From NCBI GenBank assembly GCA_018241265.1, contig JAFEEF010000020.1, positions 1 through 45,384 of the forward strand: DNA of 45,384 bases, read 5' to 3'. A program made the translations under genes and the position numbers. The DNA comes from Pseudomonadota bacterium (GTDB lineage Bacteria > Pseudomonadota > Gammaproteobacteria > Burkholderiales > Burkholderiaceae_C). Below, in pieces: positions 35,934 through 44,570 of the stretch. Numbering within the stretch: position 1 is the stretch's first letter; each line of letters starts with the position of its first letter. A model generated the notes under the pieces. That model made no database searches and was not told where the DNA came from. It saw only the letters and a program-made list of their open reading frames with translations.

Positions 35934-36785
35934 TCATGCGAACGACGGCGGCGCGCCGGCGCTCGACTTCATGCGCGGGTCGCTCTGGAAGCGTTCGGCG
36001 AGCCCGACGATCAGCTCCGATCGTTGCTCCTCGCGTTGCGCGGCCGCGGTCGCATGGAACCGCAGCTCGAGCACCGCGGCATCGCCTTCGATCTGGCTCA
36101 GAAAGCAGCCGTCGACGGCCGCTTCGCCGAGCACTTCCTTGGCGACGGCGAGAGCCAGCTGCCGGGCAGCGACCATGTCCGCATCGCGCGGTACGCGGAT
36201 GTCGATCGACGCCTGCAGCGGCACATAGGTCTGCGCGAGGTTGATCGTCGCCTGGCCCGCGACCAGGCTGTTCGGTACGACGAGCAGTCGGCCGTCGGCG
36301 GTGCGCAGGCTGGTGTAGCCGAGCGAGATCGCCTCGACGACGCCGATCTCGGTCCCGGTGGGCGCGACCGCCTGCAGCGTGTCGCCGAGCCGGAACGGCT
36401 TGTACAGCGTGATCGCGAAGCCGGCGATCAGGTTGCCCAGCGTGCTCTGGGCCGCCAGGCCGATCACCACCGACGCCACGCTGGCACCTGCCAGGAGCGC
36501 GGTCCCCATGGCACGCAGCACGGGTATCAGGTGGGCATAGAGGATCAGCAGCACGACCCAGATGAGCGCCGAGCCGAACTGCTGGGCGAAGCTGATCGTC
36601 GTGCGGTCGATGTGCCCGCCGCGCGTCATCGCGGCGTGCACGGCAGCCCGCAGGATGCGCGTCAGCACGATGGCCACCACGATGAAGACGAGGAGATAGA
36701 GGATGGCGCCGATCAGGTGGTCCGGGCGCAAGGCGTCCGACAGATCGCTGAGGTGGTCGTGAAGTGCATTCATGGACGACGGCAT
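35934..36785 (-). CDS. Small-conductance mechanosensitive channel (MscS family)
   Basis: A 283-residue membrane protein. Hydrophobic segments lie at about 22-44 and 70-90. The pore-lining TM3 has the MscS pattern VVIGLAAQSTLGNLIAGFAI, followed by FRLGDTL and the cytoplasmic beta domain (VVEAISLGYTSLRTADGRLLVVPNS). The channel releases solutes on hypo-osmotic shock. The start may be 36785 (MPSS) or 36773 (MNAL). It is convergent with the ROK gene, 17 bases apart. Confidence 0.93.
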   Translation of the reverse strand: MPSSMNALHDHLSDLSDALRPDHLIGAILYLLVFIVVAIVLTRILRAAVHAAMTRGGHIDRTTISFAQQFGSALIWVVLLILYAHLIPVLRAMGTALLAGASVASVVIGLAAQSTLGNLIAGFAITLYKPFRLGDTLQAVAPTGTEIGVVEAISLGYTSLRTADGRLLVVPNSLVAGQATINLAQTYVPLQASIDIRVPRDADMVAARQLALAVAKEVLGEAAVDGCFLSQIEGDAAVLELRFHATAAAQREEQRSELIVGLAERFQSDPRMKSSAGAPPSFA

Positions 36786-36790
36786 CGCCG

Positions 36791-37411
36791 CTACGGGTAG
36801 GTGATTGTCTCGCCCTCGACGTGCGCGAATGGCGTCAGCTTGTGCGGCTGCAGTCGCGTGGCGCTCGAAATCTCGCAGGCCACGTGACCGCGCACGAACA
36901 GCGCATCGGCGATGAGCGACCGGTGGCAGCGCCACGGCACCGCCTCGGCGCACATCAGCGCGACGCGATCGCTCCGCATCAGCTCGATCACCGCGACCAG
37001 ACTCTCGTTGAATTCGGGCGTCAGCATGTAGTCCGCGTAGCCGCGGAAGGACAGGTTGCGCCAGGCGCCGTTCGGCGACTCGGGGCTCGTGCGCCGAAAC
37101 CCGCCGAGCCCCGGCGCAAGGGCGTATCCGATGCCCGCTTCGGCCAGCGACGCGGCGAGCGCGTGCGTCTCGAACTGAGGGTTGTGCCTCGACTTCGGAA
37201 CGGTACGGACGTCGATCAGTTGCGTGACGCCGTGCGACGCCAACATGCCGATGAACTCGGTGATCGGCCGCGTCGAATGTCCGATCGTGTAGGCGCATCC
37301 GGCAGGCCCGTCCTGCGCCGCGATGCCCGATTCGCCGCCGTCGCTCGGCTCCGGGCGGCGCAGGCGCTCGTCGCCGGCACAACAGCAGCACGTCATCCTG
37401 TTCATCTTCAT
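36791..37411 (-). CDS. DUF488-family protein
   Basis: A DUF488 protein of up to 206 residues. The domain starts at CAYTIGHSTRPI and shows LIDVRTVPKSRHNPQF, FRGYADYM and the LMCAEAVPWRCHRSLIAD motif typical of the family, whose biochemical role is not established. The roughly 35 residues before the domain (with CCCC) are atypical, so the true start may be later, or 37411/37405 as given. It is five bases upstream of the MscS gene and probably cotranscribed with it. Confidence 0.82.
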   Translation of the reverse strand: MKMNRMTCCCCAGDERLRRPEPSDGGESGIAAQDGPAGCAYTIGHSTRPITEFIGMLASHGVTQLIDVRTVPKSRHNPQFETHALAASLAEAGIGYALAPGLGGFRRTSPESPNGAWRNLSFRGYADYMLTPEFNESLVAVIELMRSDRVALMCAEAVPWRCHRSLIADALFVRGHVACEISSATRLQPHKLTPFAHVEGETITYP

Positions 37412-37742
37412 GGCGCAAACGGTGGGCGACTTCCTGGTCGAGCGGCTGCATGCCTGGGGGTGCGGGCTATTTTCGGGGCGTCTGCGCGGCCACGTCCGGA
37501 CCCGCCTCCAACGGGCAGCCGCCTCAGGCGCGGTCGGACTCCCGGAAGGCGGGCACGTCCATTGCCCTCCATCGAGTGTCGTCGCTACCCGAGCCTGCTG
37601 CATGGACACCTCGTTGCCGGACACGGTGCCGGAACCTTACACGCACCCCGCCGGCGGATGGAACGGCGCATCGGCCCGCGGCTGGCCGTGGTCCGCGCGC
37701 CGTCCGCACGCCGTGCGGCAGCGCTGCGTACACTGCCGCGCC
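37412..37742. promoter_or_regulatory. Intergenic gap between DUF488 and GST genes
   Basis: This 331-base stretch lies between divergent genes. It should contain the promoters for both. TACACT at 37727-37732 is a possible -10 box for the GST gene, which would give a very short leader. An open minus frame continues upstream of the DUF488 start to 37624 but looks non-coding. I see no repeat or RNA gene. Confidence 0.3.
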
Positions 37743-38609
37743 ATGGCTACCACCAACGACTACACGCCGCCGCGCGTCTGGACCTGGAACCGCGACAACG
37801 GCGGCCGGTTCGCCAACATCAACCGGCCGACCGCCGGCGCCACGCACGACAGGGAGTTGCCGGTCGGCAAGCATCCGCTGCAGCTCTATTCGCTCGCCAC
37901 GCCCAACGGCGTCAAGGTGACGGTGATGCTGGAGGAGCTGCTGGCCCTCGGCCATGCCGGCGCCGAGTACGATGCCTGGCTGATCCGCATCAACGACGGC
38001 GACCAGTTCGGCAGCGGCTTCGTCGCGGTCAATCCGAACTCGAAGATACCGGCGCTGCTCGACCGCAGCGGTCCCGAGCCGGTGCGGGTGTTCGAGTCGG
38101 GCGCGATCCTGCTCCATCTCGCCGAGAAGTTCGGCGCGCTGCTGCCCGAAGGCGGCGCGGCGCGCGCCGAATGCCTGTCGTGGCTGTTCTGGCAGATGGG
38201 CAGCGCGCCGTTCCTCGGCGGCGGCTTCGGGCACTTCTATGCCTATGCGCCGGCGAAGTTCGAGTACGCGATCGACCGTTATGCGATGGAAGCCAAGCGC
38301 CAGCTCGACGTGCTGAACCGGCGCCTCGCCGACAGCCGCTACCTGGCCGGCGACGCCTACACGATCGCCGACATCGCCGTGTGGCCGTGGTATGGCGCGC
38401 TCGTCAAGGGACAGCTCTACGAAGCCGGCGAGTTCCTGTCGGTGCACGAGTACGGCCATGTGCTGCGCTGGACCGACGAGATCGCGCAACGCCCGGCGGC
38501 ACGGCGCGGGCGCATGGTGAACCGCACCTGGGGCCAGCCGTCGAGCCAGCTGCACGAGCGGCACGACGCGACCGACTTCGACACCCGCACGCAGGACAAG
38601 CTCGCATGA
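37743..38609 (+). CDS. Glutathione S-transferase family protein, YghU-like
   Basis: A 288-residue GST of the Nu class, resembling E. coli YghU. A long N-terminal tail carries WTWNRDNGGRFANINRPTAG, a hallmark of that group. The thioredoxin-like domain follows (LYSLATPNGVKVTVMLEELL, then VNPNSKIPALLD and VFESGAILLHLAEKF), then the helical domain with YTIADIAVWPW. YghU-type proteins act as disulfide-bond reductases with glutathione. Its stop overlaps the next GST start (ATGA). Confidence 0.92.
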   Translation: MATTNDYTPPRVWTWNRDNGGRFANINRPTAGATHDRELPVGKHPLQLYSLATPNGVKVTVMLEELLALGHAGAEYDAWLIRINDGDQFGSGFVAVNPNSKIPALLDRSGPEPVRVFESGAILLHLAEKFGALLPEGGAARAECLSWLFWQMGSAPFLGGGFGHFYAYAPAKFEYAIDRYAMEAKRQLDVLNRRLADSRYLAGDAYTIADIAVWPWYGALVKGQLYEAGEFLSVHEYGHVLRWTDEIAQRPAARRGRMVNRTWGQPSSQLHERHDATDFDTRTQDKLA

Positions 38610-39238
38610 TCACGCTCTACGACTGCGCGACCGCGCCGAGCCCGCGCCGCGCGCGCATCCTGCTCGCGGAGAAGGGCGTCGCGCACGAAACCGTGCCGGT
38701 CGACCTGAAGAACGGCGAGCAGTTCGGCGATGCCTACCGTGCCATCAACCCGCATTGCACCGTGCCGGCGCTGCGCATCGAATCGGGACGGCTGCTGACC
38801 GACAACGCGGCGATCGCCGCCTACCTCGAAGCGCGCTATCCGGAGCCGGCGCTGCTCGGGACGACGCCGGAGGAGAAGGCCGACGTCGCAAGCTGGCAAT
38901 GGCGCGTCGAGTTCGAAGGGCTGCTCGCGGTGGCCGACGCGCTGCGCAACGGCTCGCCTGCGATGGCCGGAAGAGCCTTGCCGGGCCCGGTCGACTACGC
39001 GCAGATTCCGGAGCTTGCGCAGCGCGGCTTGCAACGCCTCGGCCAGTTCTTCACGGCACTCGACGCGCAGCTGGCGACGCACGACCACGTGGCCGGGAGC
39101 CGCTTCAGCATCGCCGACATCACGGCGGTCGTCGCGGTCGACTTCGCGCGCGTCGTCCGGCTGAAGCCCGACGAGCGGCATCCGCATCTGCTGCGGTGGC
39201 GCGCGCGCATGGCCGAGCGCGCGTCGATGGCGCTCTAG
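38606..39238 (+). CDS. Glutathione S-transferase family protein
   Basis: A 210-residue GST. The thioredoxin fold has LYDCATAPSPRRARILLAEKG, then INPHCTVPALRIESG and LTDNAAIAAYLEARYP. The helical domain has FSIADITAVVAVDFARVV. The Ser/Pro-rich loop SPRR is where the catalytic Ser or Cys would sit. It is coupled by ATGA to the YghU-like gene, so both probably act in the same detoxification or redox response. The substrate is unknown. Confidence 0.91.
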   Translation: MITLYDCATAPSPRRARILLAEKGVAHETVPVDLKNGEQFGDAYRAINPHCTVPALRIESGRLLTDNAAIAAYLEARYPEPALLGTTPEEKADVASWQWRVEFEGLLAVADALRNGSPAMAGRALPGPVDYAQIPELAQRGLQRLGQFFTALDAQLATHDHVAGSRFSIADITAVVAVDFARVVRLKPDERHPHLLRWRARMAERASMAL

Positions 39239-39291
39239 CTGTGAAACGCCGGGTACGGCCACGGGCCTGGGATGCTCGCTAGGCACGCTGC

Positions 39292-39783
39292 TTGCCAGCC
39301 ACTGCGGTCAACTTCATTCAGGAGACTGCCACGAGCCGCCAACCCGCCGTGCTGATCGACGACATCAGCGCCCTCGTCGATCGGCTGATGGATCTGTCCG
39401 AAGCGGCGCAAGAACGACTGAACGCCGGCGCCGCGATGGCGACATCGCCGCGGCTGCGCGGCGAGCTGGTGCTGCAAGCCGCCGAACATGACGCGGATGC
39501 CTTGCTGTTCCAGGACCTCGTCGCCGAGTTGCTCGGTACGCCGAACGACGGCGATGCCGCGCCGGTCGTGTCGATGAACCACGCGGTCGACGGCATGACG
39601 ACGCGCGCCTTGCTCGAAGGCTGCCTGGAGCAGGAGGCCAGCCTCGTCGCGCAGTGGAACGACGTGCTCGCGCGGTCGAGCTTGCCGGCGGCGTTGCGCA
39701 CCGCACTCGAGCGTTGCGTCGCGCGCAGCCGGACCCGCGAGCAGCGGCTGCGCGCGCTGCTTGCCGAGAACGGCAAGCCCTAG
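39292..39783 (+). CDS. DUF2383-type four-helix-bundle protein
   Basis: A roughly 145-163-residue all-helical protein of the DUF2383/PA2169 ferritin-like type, starting at VLIDDISALVDRLMDLSEAAQERL and ending in QRLRALLAE. The start is unclear. TTG at 39292 is the only upstream start that keeps the frame, but a good AGGAG (39321-39325) sits six bases before an ACG codon at 39332, and GTG at 39349 is another option. Its stop shares the palindrome CTAG with the stop of the opposite-strand TPR gene. Confidence 0.78.
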   Translation: MPATAVNFIQETATSRQPAVLIDDISALVDRLMDLSEAAQERLNAGAAMATSPRLRGELVLQAAEHDADALLFQDLVAELLGTPNDGDAAPVVSMNHAVDGMTTRALLEGCLEQEASLVAQWNDVLARSSLPAALRTALERCVARSRTREQRLRALLAENGKP

Positions 39784-40619
39784 GGTTGCAGCCGCCGGTA
39801 GGCGCTGTAGTGGCGCAGCGCGGCTTGGGTGTCGCCGCGCTTTTCGAGCAGCCGGGCCGCGTTGTAGTGCGCATCGGCAAGGTCGGGCGCGAGGGCGTAG
39901 CAGCGCTCGTAGTGCGCCAGCGCATCGGCATCGCGGCCCTGGTCCTCGAGCGCGATCGCGGCATTGAAATGCAGCAGCGGCGATTCCTCGCAGCGCACCA
40001 GCGCCACGTCGTAGAGCGCGGTCGCCTCGGCCGCGCGGCCTGCGTCGCACAACAGGGCGCCGAGGTTGACATGGGCATAGACGTGGTCGGGCGCGAGCGC
40101 CAGCGCCGCGCGGTAAGCGGCTTCGGCACCGGGCGCATCGCCATCGGCGTCGAGCCGCTCGCCTACACCGAACCAGTCGGCGGCGGTCTTCGCGGCCGCC
40201 GGCGGCCGCGAGGGCGCACGCGACAGGAAGGCCACCGCGCCGCTGCTCGCGGTCGCGACCTCGAAGTCCATCAGCAACTGGCCGCTGCCGGCGTCCCACG
40301 GCGCGTCGCCGTCGCGCACCGCGACGTCGTTGCCGATCGCCTGGATGCGCAGGCCGCTCAGGGGCACCTCGTCGGGCAGCCGAGCGCGCAACCGGCGCAG
40401 CGAGTTCAGCATGCGGCGAGGCGGAATGTTCGCGGCGCGCAGGCCATGCGCCGTGCGCAGCAGCACGACGTCGCGGAACGAGAAGCGGTATTCGTTGCGC
40501 GGACCGCGCGCCGGCGTCACGAAGCCGGCGCCGATCAGGCCGAGGATGACGCTGCGGCTCAGGCCCAGCATCTCCTCGATGCTGCGCAGCGTGTAGGGCG
40601 CGTCATGGACCGCCGTCAC
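39780..40619 (-). CDS. MerR-type helix-turn-helix protein with TPR repeats
   Basis: A 279-residue protein. Residues about 8-70 are a MerR-like winged helix (TLRSIEEMLGLSRSVILGLIGAGFV, then YRFSFRDVVLLRTAHGL). Residues 150-279 hold three or four TPR repeats (AEAAYRAALALAPDHVYAHVNLG and similar). GTG at 40619 overlaps the Ku stop as GTGA. Coupling to Ku suggests a role in regulating or assisting the end-joining module; that is inference. Confidence 0.87.
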   Translation of the reverse strand: MTAVHDAPYTLRSIEEMLGLSRSVILGLIGAGFVTPARGPRNEYRFSFRDVVLLRTAHGLRAANIPPRRMLNSLRRLRARLPDEVPLSGLRIQAIGNDVAVRDGDAPWDAGSGQLLMDFEVATASSGAVAFLSRAPSRPPAAAKTAADWFGVGERLDADGDAPGAEAAYRAALALAPDHVYAHVNLGALLCDAGRAAEATALYDVALVRCEESPLLHFNAAIALEDQGRDADALAHYERCYALAPDLADAHYNAARLLEKRGDTQAALRHYSAYRRLQP

Positions 40620-41524
40620 TTCCTCGCCCGGGTGGCGCGTGCGGGAGCCGCCACGGGCTCCTCGGCCTTGGGCGCGCGGCGTGCCGCCTTGCGCTCCTTC
40701 AGCTCGGCGACGGGCGCCGGCGCCGCGGTCTCGGGCGCTGCCTTGCCGGGCTTGTGGCCGAGGCTGGCGCGCAGCGCATCCATCAGGTCGATCACCTGGC
40801 CGCTGGGCGCGGCTTCGGCATGCGCCGACGCGACGACCTGCTTGCCGGCGATCTTCTCGTCGATCGCCTTCAGCACGCGCTGCTTCTCCTCGTCCTTGAA
40901 CTCGGTCGGGTCGTACTCGTCCCGCGCGATCTGGTCGATGAGCTGCAGCGCCAGCGTCAACTCGCCCCTGGTGACGTCGACGTGCTCGATGCCGAGGTCT
41001 TTCAGCGACCGCACTTCCTCCGCATAGAGCAACTGCTGCAGCACGAGGCCGTCCTCGGCGGTGCGCACCTGCACGACGTACTGCTTGCCCTTCCAGGTCC
41101 AGCGCGCCAGCGCGCAGCGGCCGCTTTCGCGCATCGCCTCGGCGAGCAGCGCATAGGGCTTGCCGCCGCGCTTGTCGGGGGCCAGGAAGTAGGCCTTGTC
41201 GTAGTAGATCGGATCGACCGACTTCTCGGGCACGAAGGCCACGATGTCGATCACGTGGTTCGCGGCCTCGTCGAGCGCCTTCAGCTCCTCGCTCGTGAAG
41301 AGCACGAAGCGGTCCTTCTCGAACTCGTAGCCCTTGACCATGTCGGCCCGCTCGACGACCTTGCCGTCCTGGTCGGAGACGTACTGCTGGCGGAGGCGGG
41401 AACCGTCCTTGGCGAGCAGGTTGAAGCGCACCGTGCCGGACGTTTCGGTGGCCGAATAGAGCTTCACCGGGATGTTCACGAGACCGAAGCTCAGCGTCAG
41501 CGAAGCAAGCGAACGAGCTGCCAT
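40616..41524 (-). CDS. ku: Bacterial Ku protein (non-homologous end joining)
   Basis: A 302-residue Ku homologue that binds DNA ends and recruits ligase D in bacterial NHEJ. The N-terminal LASLTLSFGLVNIPVKLYSAT, then KGYEFEKDRFVLFTSEELK, FLAPDKRGGKPYALLAEAM and LQLIDQIA show the full Ku core. The last 50 residues are a Lys/Arg/Ala/Pro-rich tail (RKAARRAPK, ATRARK), typical of Ku tails that help DNA threading. No ligD is in the window. The gene is followed by a coupled MerR/TPR gene. Confidence 0.95.
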   Translation of the reverse strand: MAARSLASLTLSFGLVNIPVKLYSATETSGTVRFNLLAKDGSRLRQQYVSDQDGKVVERADMVKGYEFEKDRFVLFTSEELKALDEAANHVIDIVAFVPEKSVDPIYYDKAYFLAPDKRGGKPYALLAEAMRESGRCALARWTWKGKQYVVQVRTAEDGLVLQQLLYAEEVRSLKDLGIEHVDVTRGELTLALQLIDQIARDEYDPTEFKDEEKQRVLKAIDEKIAGKQVVASAHAEAAPSGQVIDLMDALRASLGHKPGKAAPETAAPAPVAELKERKAARRAPKAEEPVAAPARATRARK

Positions 41525-41756
41525 CAGTATCCCCTGTCGAGATGCGGTCGTCCGGTTCGGGCGGGTCGGGTCGCCGAAACGGATGCGAAGGCGGCAGGAT
41601 ACGGCGTTTCGCATGGGGTGCGAAGCACGGCACCCTGTTGGCGCCCCTGCGGTGAGGCGGCTTTGCCACACGGGAACGTTGGTCGCTGTGTGCGACAGCC
41701 CGCCGGACTCGCCCTTAACATGCGCATCCGCACCGGAACCGCAGGGAGCAACGCGC
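41525..41756. promoter_or_regulatory. Divergent promoter region between Ku and AIM24-like genes
   Basis: This 232-base gap between divergent starts must hold both promoters. I see no clear boxes, repeats or RNA gene. Confidence 0.3.
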
Positions 41757-42572
41757 ATGGCCATGGACGTCGTCGACTACGAGATCAAGGGCGCCGAGAT
41801 GCAGTTCGTCGAGGTCGAGCTCGACCCCGGCGAGGCGGCCGTCGGCGAGGCCGGCAGCATGATGTTCATGGACGCCGGCATCCGCCTCGACACGGTGTTC
41901 GGCGACGGCTCGCAAGGACAGCAGGGCGGCCTGCTCGGCAAGCTGCTCGGCGCGGGCAAGCGGCTCGTGACCGGCGAGTCGCTGTTCACCACGGTCTACA
42001 CGAACACCACGTCGCGCAAGGCGCGGGTCGCGTTCGCCGCGCCGTACGCCGGCAAGATCATGCCGATCGACCTGCGCCGCCTCGGCGGCACGCTGATCTG
42101 CCAGAAGGACGCGTTCCTCTGCGCGGCGCGCGGCGTGAGCCTCGGCATCTTCTTCCAGCGGCGGCTGTCGGTCGGCTTCTTCGGCGGCGAAGGCTTCATC
42201 ATGCAACGCCTCGATGGCGATGGCCTGGCCTTCGTGCATGCCGGCGGCACGGTGGACCAGCGCCAGCTCGAGCCCGGGCAGACGCTCTTCGTCGACACCG
42301 GCTGCCTGGTCGCGATGACGCCCGACGTGAGCTTCGAGGTGCAGTACGTCGGCGGCATCCGCACGGCGCTGTTCGGGGGCGAAGGCTTGTTCTTCGCCAA
42401 GCTCGCGGGGCCGGGCACGGTATGGCTGCAGAGCCTGCCGTTCTCGCGGCTCGCGTCGCGCATCTTCGCGGCCGCGCCGCAGCGCGGCGGCTCGCGCGAG
42501 GAGGGCTCGGTGCTCGGCGGCATCGCGGTCGGCGGGCTGCTCGGCAGCGTGCTGGGGCGCGATGACGAGTAG
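41757..42572 (+). CDS. AIM24/TIGR00266-family protein
   Basis: A 271-residue beta-rich protein of the AIM24/TIGR00266 family. It has VDYEIKGAEMQFVEVELDPGE at the start, SLFTTVYTN, then GVSLGIFFQRRLSVGFFGGEGFIMQRLDG, and a Gly-rich hydrophobic end (LGGIAVGGLLGSVLG). The function is not established in bacteria. The ATG at 41757 is followed by a second in-frame ATG two codons on. It heads a plus-strand group with the EI24-like and CinA-like genes. Confidence 0.88.
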   Translation: MAMDVVDYEIKGAEMQFVEVELDPGEAAVGEAGSMMFMDAGIRLDTVFGDGSQGQQGGLLGKLLGAGKRLVTGESLFTTVYTNTTSRKARVAFAAPYAGKIMPIDLRRLGGTLICQKDAFLCAARGVSLGIFFQRRLSVGFFGGEGFIMQRLDGDGLAFVHAGGTVDQRQLEPGQTLFVDTGCLVAMTPDVSFEVQYVGGIRTALFGGEGLFFAKLAGPGTVWLQSLPFSRLASRIFAAAPQRGGSREEGSVLGGIAVGGLLGSVLGRDDE

Positions 42573-42581
42573 GCGCGGGTC

Positions 42582-43493
42582 TTGCCGGTGGTCGACGTGA
42601 AGCTGCTGTTCGATTCGTTCTGGCGCGCCGCCGCCTATTGCCTGCATCCGCGGGTGATCCTGCTGTCGCTGCTGCCGCTCGTGCTGATGGGCGGGCTGGC
42701 GCTCGGCCTGGGCTATTTCTTCTGGGCCGACGCGGTCGATGCGGTGCGCACGACGCTCGACTCGTGGGCGATGCTGTCGACGGTGCTCGGCTGGCTGCAA
42801 GGCATCGGCCTCGGCGGCCTGAAGACCGTGCTCGCGCCGCTCGTCATCGTCTTCCTGACGACCCCGGTCATCGTCGTGCTGTCGCTGCTCGTGGTTGCGG
42901 CGTTGGTGACGCCCGCGGTGCTGAGCCTCGTGGCATCGCGGCGCTTCCCGCAGCTCGAGCGCAAGCACGGCGGCTCGTTCATCGGCAGCATGTTCGGCGC
43001 GGCCTGGGCCACGCTCGCCGCGCTCGCGGCGCTGTTCGTATCGATCCCGCTCTGGTTCGTGCCCCCGCTGGTGCTGATCGTGCCGCCGCTGATCTGGGGC
43101 TGGCTGACCTATCGGCTGATGAGCTACGACGTGCTCGCCGACCATGCGAGCCGCGACGAGCGTCGCGAGCTGATACGGCGCCATCGCTCCAGCCTGTTCG
43201 CGATGGGCGTGATCACCGGCTACCTCGGCGCGGCGCCGTCGCTGGTCTGGGCTTCGGGCGCGCTCGCACTCGTCCTCGCGCCGGTATTGGTGCCGTTGGC
43301 GATCTGGATCTACACGCTGGTCTTCGCGTTCTCGGCGCTCTGGTTCGCGCACTATGCGCTGGCGGCGTTGCAGGCGCTGCGCGCCGAGGTGGCGGTCGAG
43401 GTGCTCGATCCGGCGCCCGCGATGCGGCGCACGCCGGTCGTCGTCGAGGATGCGACGCCGCACCCGCCGGCGCCGCCCGGCCTGCCTCACTGA
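42582..43493 (+). CDS. EI24/CysZ-like integral membrane protein
   Basis: A 303-residue membrane protein with about five long hydrophobic segments (near 25-50, 85-115, 145-170, 215-245 and 245-265), resembling EI24-domain proteins to which the sulfate transporter CysZ belongs. The C-terminal 35 residues are Pro-rich and probably cytoplasmic. The start is TTG at 42582, or GTG at 42588. It lies nine bases after the AIM24-like gene. Transport of sulfate is possible but not shown. Confidence 0.82.
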   Translation: MPVVDVKLLFDSFWRAAAYCLHPRVILLSLLPLVLMGGLALGLGYFFWADAVDAVRTTLDSWAMLSTVLGWLQGIGLGGLKTVLAPLVIVFLTTPVIVVLSLLVVAALVTPAVLSLVASRRFPQLERKHGGSFIGSMFGAAWATLAALAALFVSIPLWFVPPLVLIVPPLIWGWLTYRLMSYDVLADHASRDERRELIRRHRSSLFAMGVITGYLGAAPSLVWASGALALVLAPVLVPLAIWIYTLVFAFSALWFAHYALAALQALRAEVAVEVLDPAPAMRRTPVVVEDATPHPPAPPGLPH

Positions 43494-43504
43494 AGACGAC
43501 GATC

Positions 43505-44299
43505 ATGAACTTCGGCCTCATCATCATCGGCGACGAGATCCTGTCCGGCAAGCGCCAGGACAAGCACCTGCCCAAGGTCATCGAACTGCTCGCCGCGCGC
43601 GGCCTGGCGTTGTCGTGGGCGCGCTATGTCGGGGACGATCCGGCGCGCATCGTCGCCGACCTGAAGGATGCGTTCGCGAGCGGCGACATCGTGGTCTCGT
43701 GCGGCGGCATCGGCGCGACGCCCGACGATCACACGCGCCAGTCGGCTGCGCGTGCGCTCGGCCGACCGCTGGTGCTGCACCCCGAGGCGCGCGAACTGAT
43801 CCTGGAGCGCATGCGCGACGTCGCGGCCGAGCAGGGCAGGCCCTACGAGCCCGATCGGCCCGACAACGTGCATCGGCTGAACATGGGCGTGTTTCCCGAG
43901 GGCGCCGCGATCATCCCGAATCCGTACAACAAGATCCCGGGCTTCTCGATCGATCACGTGCACTTCGTGCCGGGCTTTCCGGTGATGGCCTGGCCGATGA
44001 TCGAATGGGTGCTGGACCGGCACTATGCGGCGCTGCATCGCGCCCACGAGGTACGCGAGCGGTCGGTGGTCGTGTTCGGCGCGATGGAAGCGACGCTCAC
44101 GCCGCTGATGGAAGCGATCGAGGCGCGCCATCCCGGCATCAAGGTGTTCAGCCTGCCCAGCGTCGACCATCCGGTGCATGGCCGCCACATCGAACTCGGC
44201 GTGAAGGGCGATGCGGCGACCCTCGATGCGGCGTATGCAGACCTGCTCGCGGGCCTGCGCGAGTTCGGCGTCGGGTTGGGCCCCGAGATGGTGCGGTAG
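43505..44299 (+). CDS. MoaB/CinA-N-type competence/damage-inducible-like protein
   Basis: A 264-residue protein with the molybdopterin-binding-like (MoCF) fold: NFGLIIIGDEILSGKRQDKH at the start, then CGGIGATPDDHTRQS, and PGFPVMAWPM. It matches the N-terminal domain of CinA and lacks the C-terminal nicotinamide-mononucleotide deamidase domain. Related proteins are linked to ADP-ribose or nucleotide-sugar pyrophosphatase activity, but the role here is uncertain. It is separated from the EI24-like gene by 11 bases. Confidence 0.86.
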   Translation: MNFGLIIIGDEILSGKRQDKHLPKVIELLAARGLALSWARYVGDDPARIVADLKDAFASGDIVVSCGGIGATPDDHTRQSAARALGRPLVLHPEARELILERMRDVAAEQGRPYEPDRPDNVHRLNMGVFPEGAAIIPNPYNKIPGFSIDHVHFVPGFPVMAWPMIEWVLDRHYAALHRAHEVRERSVVVFGAMEATLTPLMEAIEARHPGIKVFSLPSVDHPVHGRHIELGVKGDAATLDAAYADLLAGLREFGVGLGPEMVR

Positions 44300-44319
44300 C
44301 TTTCGGCTTGGGCGCCGCG

Positions 44320-44341
44320 TTGGTGCGGTCCGGCGCACCAA
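44320..44341 (+). terminator. Perfect 8-base hairpin after the CinA-like gene
   Basis: TTGGTGCG and CGCACCAA flank a 6-base loop, 20 bases beyond the stop. There is no T-run, so it may be a weak or factor-dependent terminator. Confidence 0.4.
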
Positions 44342-44456
44342 TCGAGAACACGGTCGACAGCGTCGGCCCGGCCCCGATCGAGCCCTGCTACGCCCGGTGA
44401 CAGGGTTCGTCCGCCGCGCGTCGCGAACGTTTGCGGGACGCCCGGCCGCCGGGCGC

Positions 44457-44472
44457 GGGCATGCTTTCTGCT
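44457..44472 (+). promoter_or_regulatory. Candidate sigma-54 (-24/-12) promoter of glnA
   Basis: GGGCATGCTTTCTGCT has GG at 44458-44459 and GC at 44470-44471 with exactly ten bases between. It matches the sigma-54 pattern GGCA-x-G...TGCT at most positions. It lies 98 bases before the glnA ATG. glnA is known to be under NtrC/sigma-54 control in many proteobacteria. No NtrC site was identified with confidence. Confidence 0.55.
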
Positions 44473-44570
44473 AAATTCCCGTGCGTTTTTTTGGGGCCCT
44501 CCGGCGTTTCCAGGAAGGCCTTGCCTCCGCCTCTTCCCAACCCCAACAAGCATTCCGCTAGGAGCTCCTG

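Noticed and set aside
36764-38605. Open plus-strand frame running through the MscS/DUF488 boundary and the first GST gene
   Set aside because: Only the part from 38606 (in that frame) encodes a GST; the rest has no family features and overlaps real genes in other frames.
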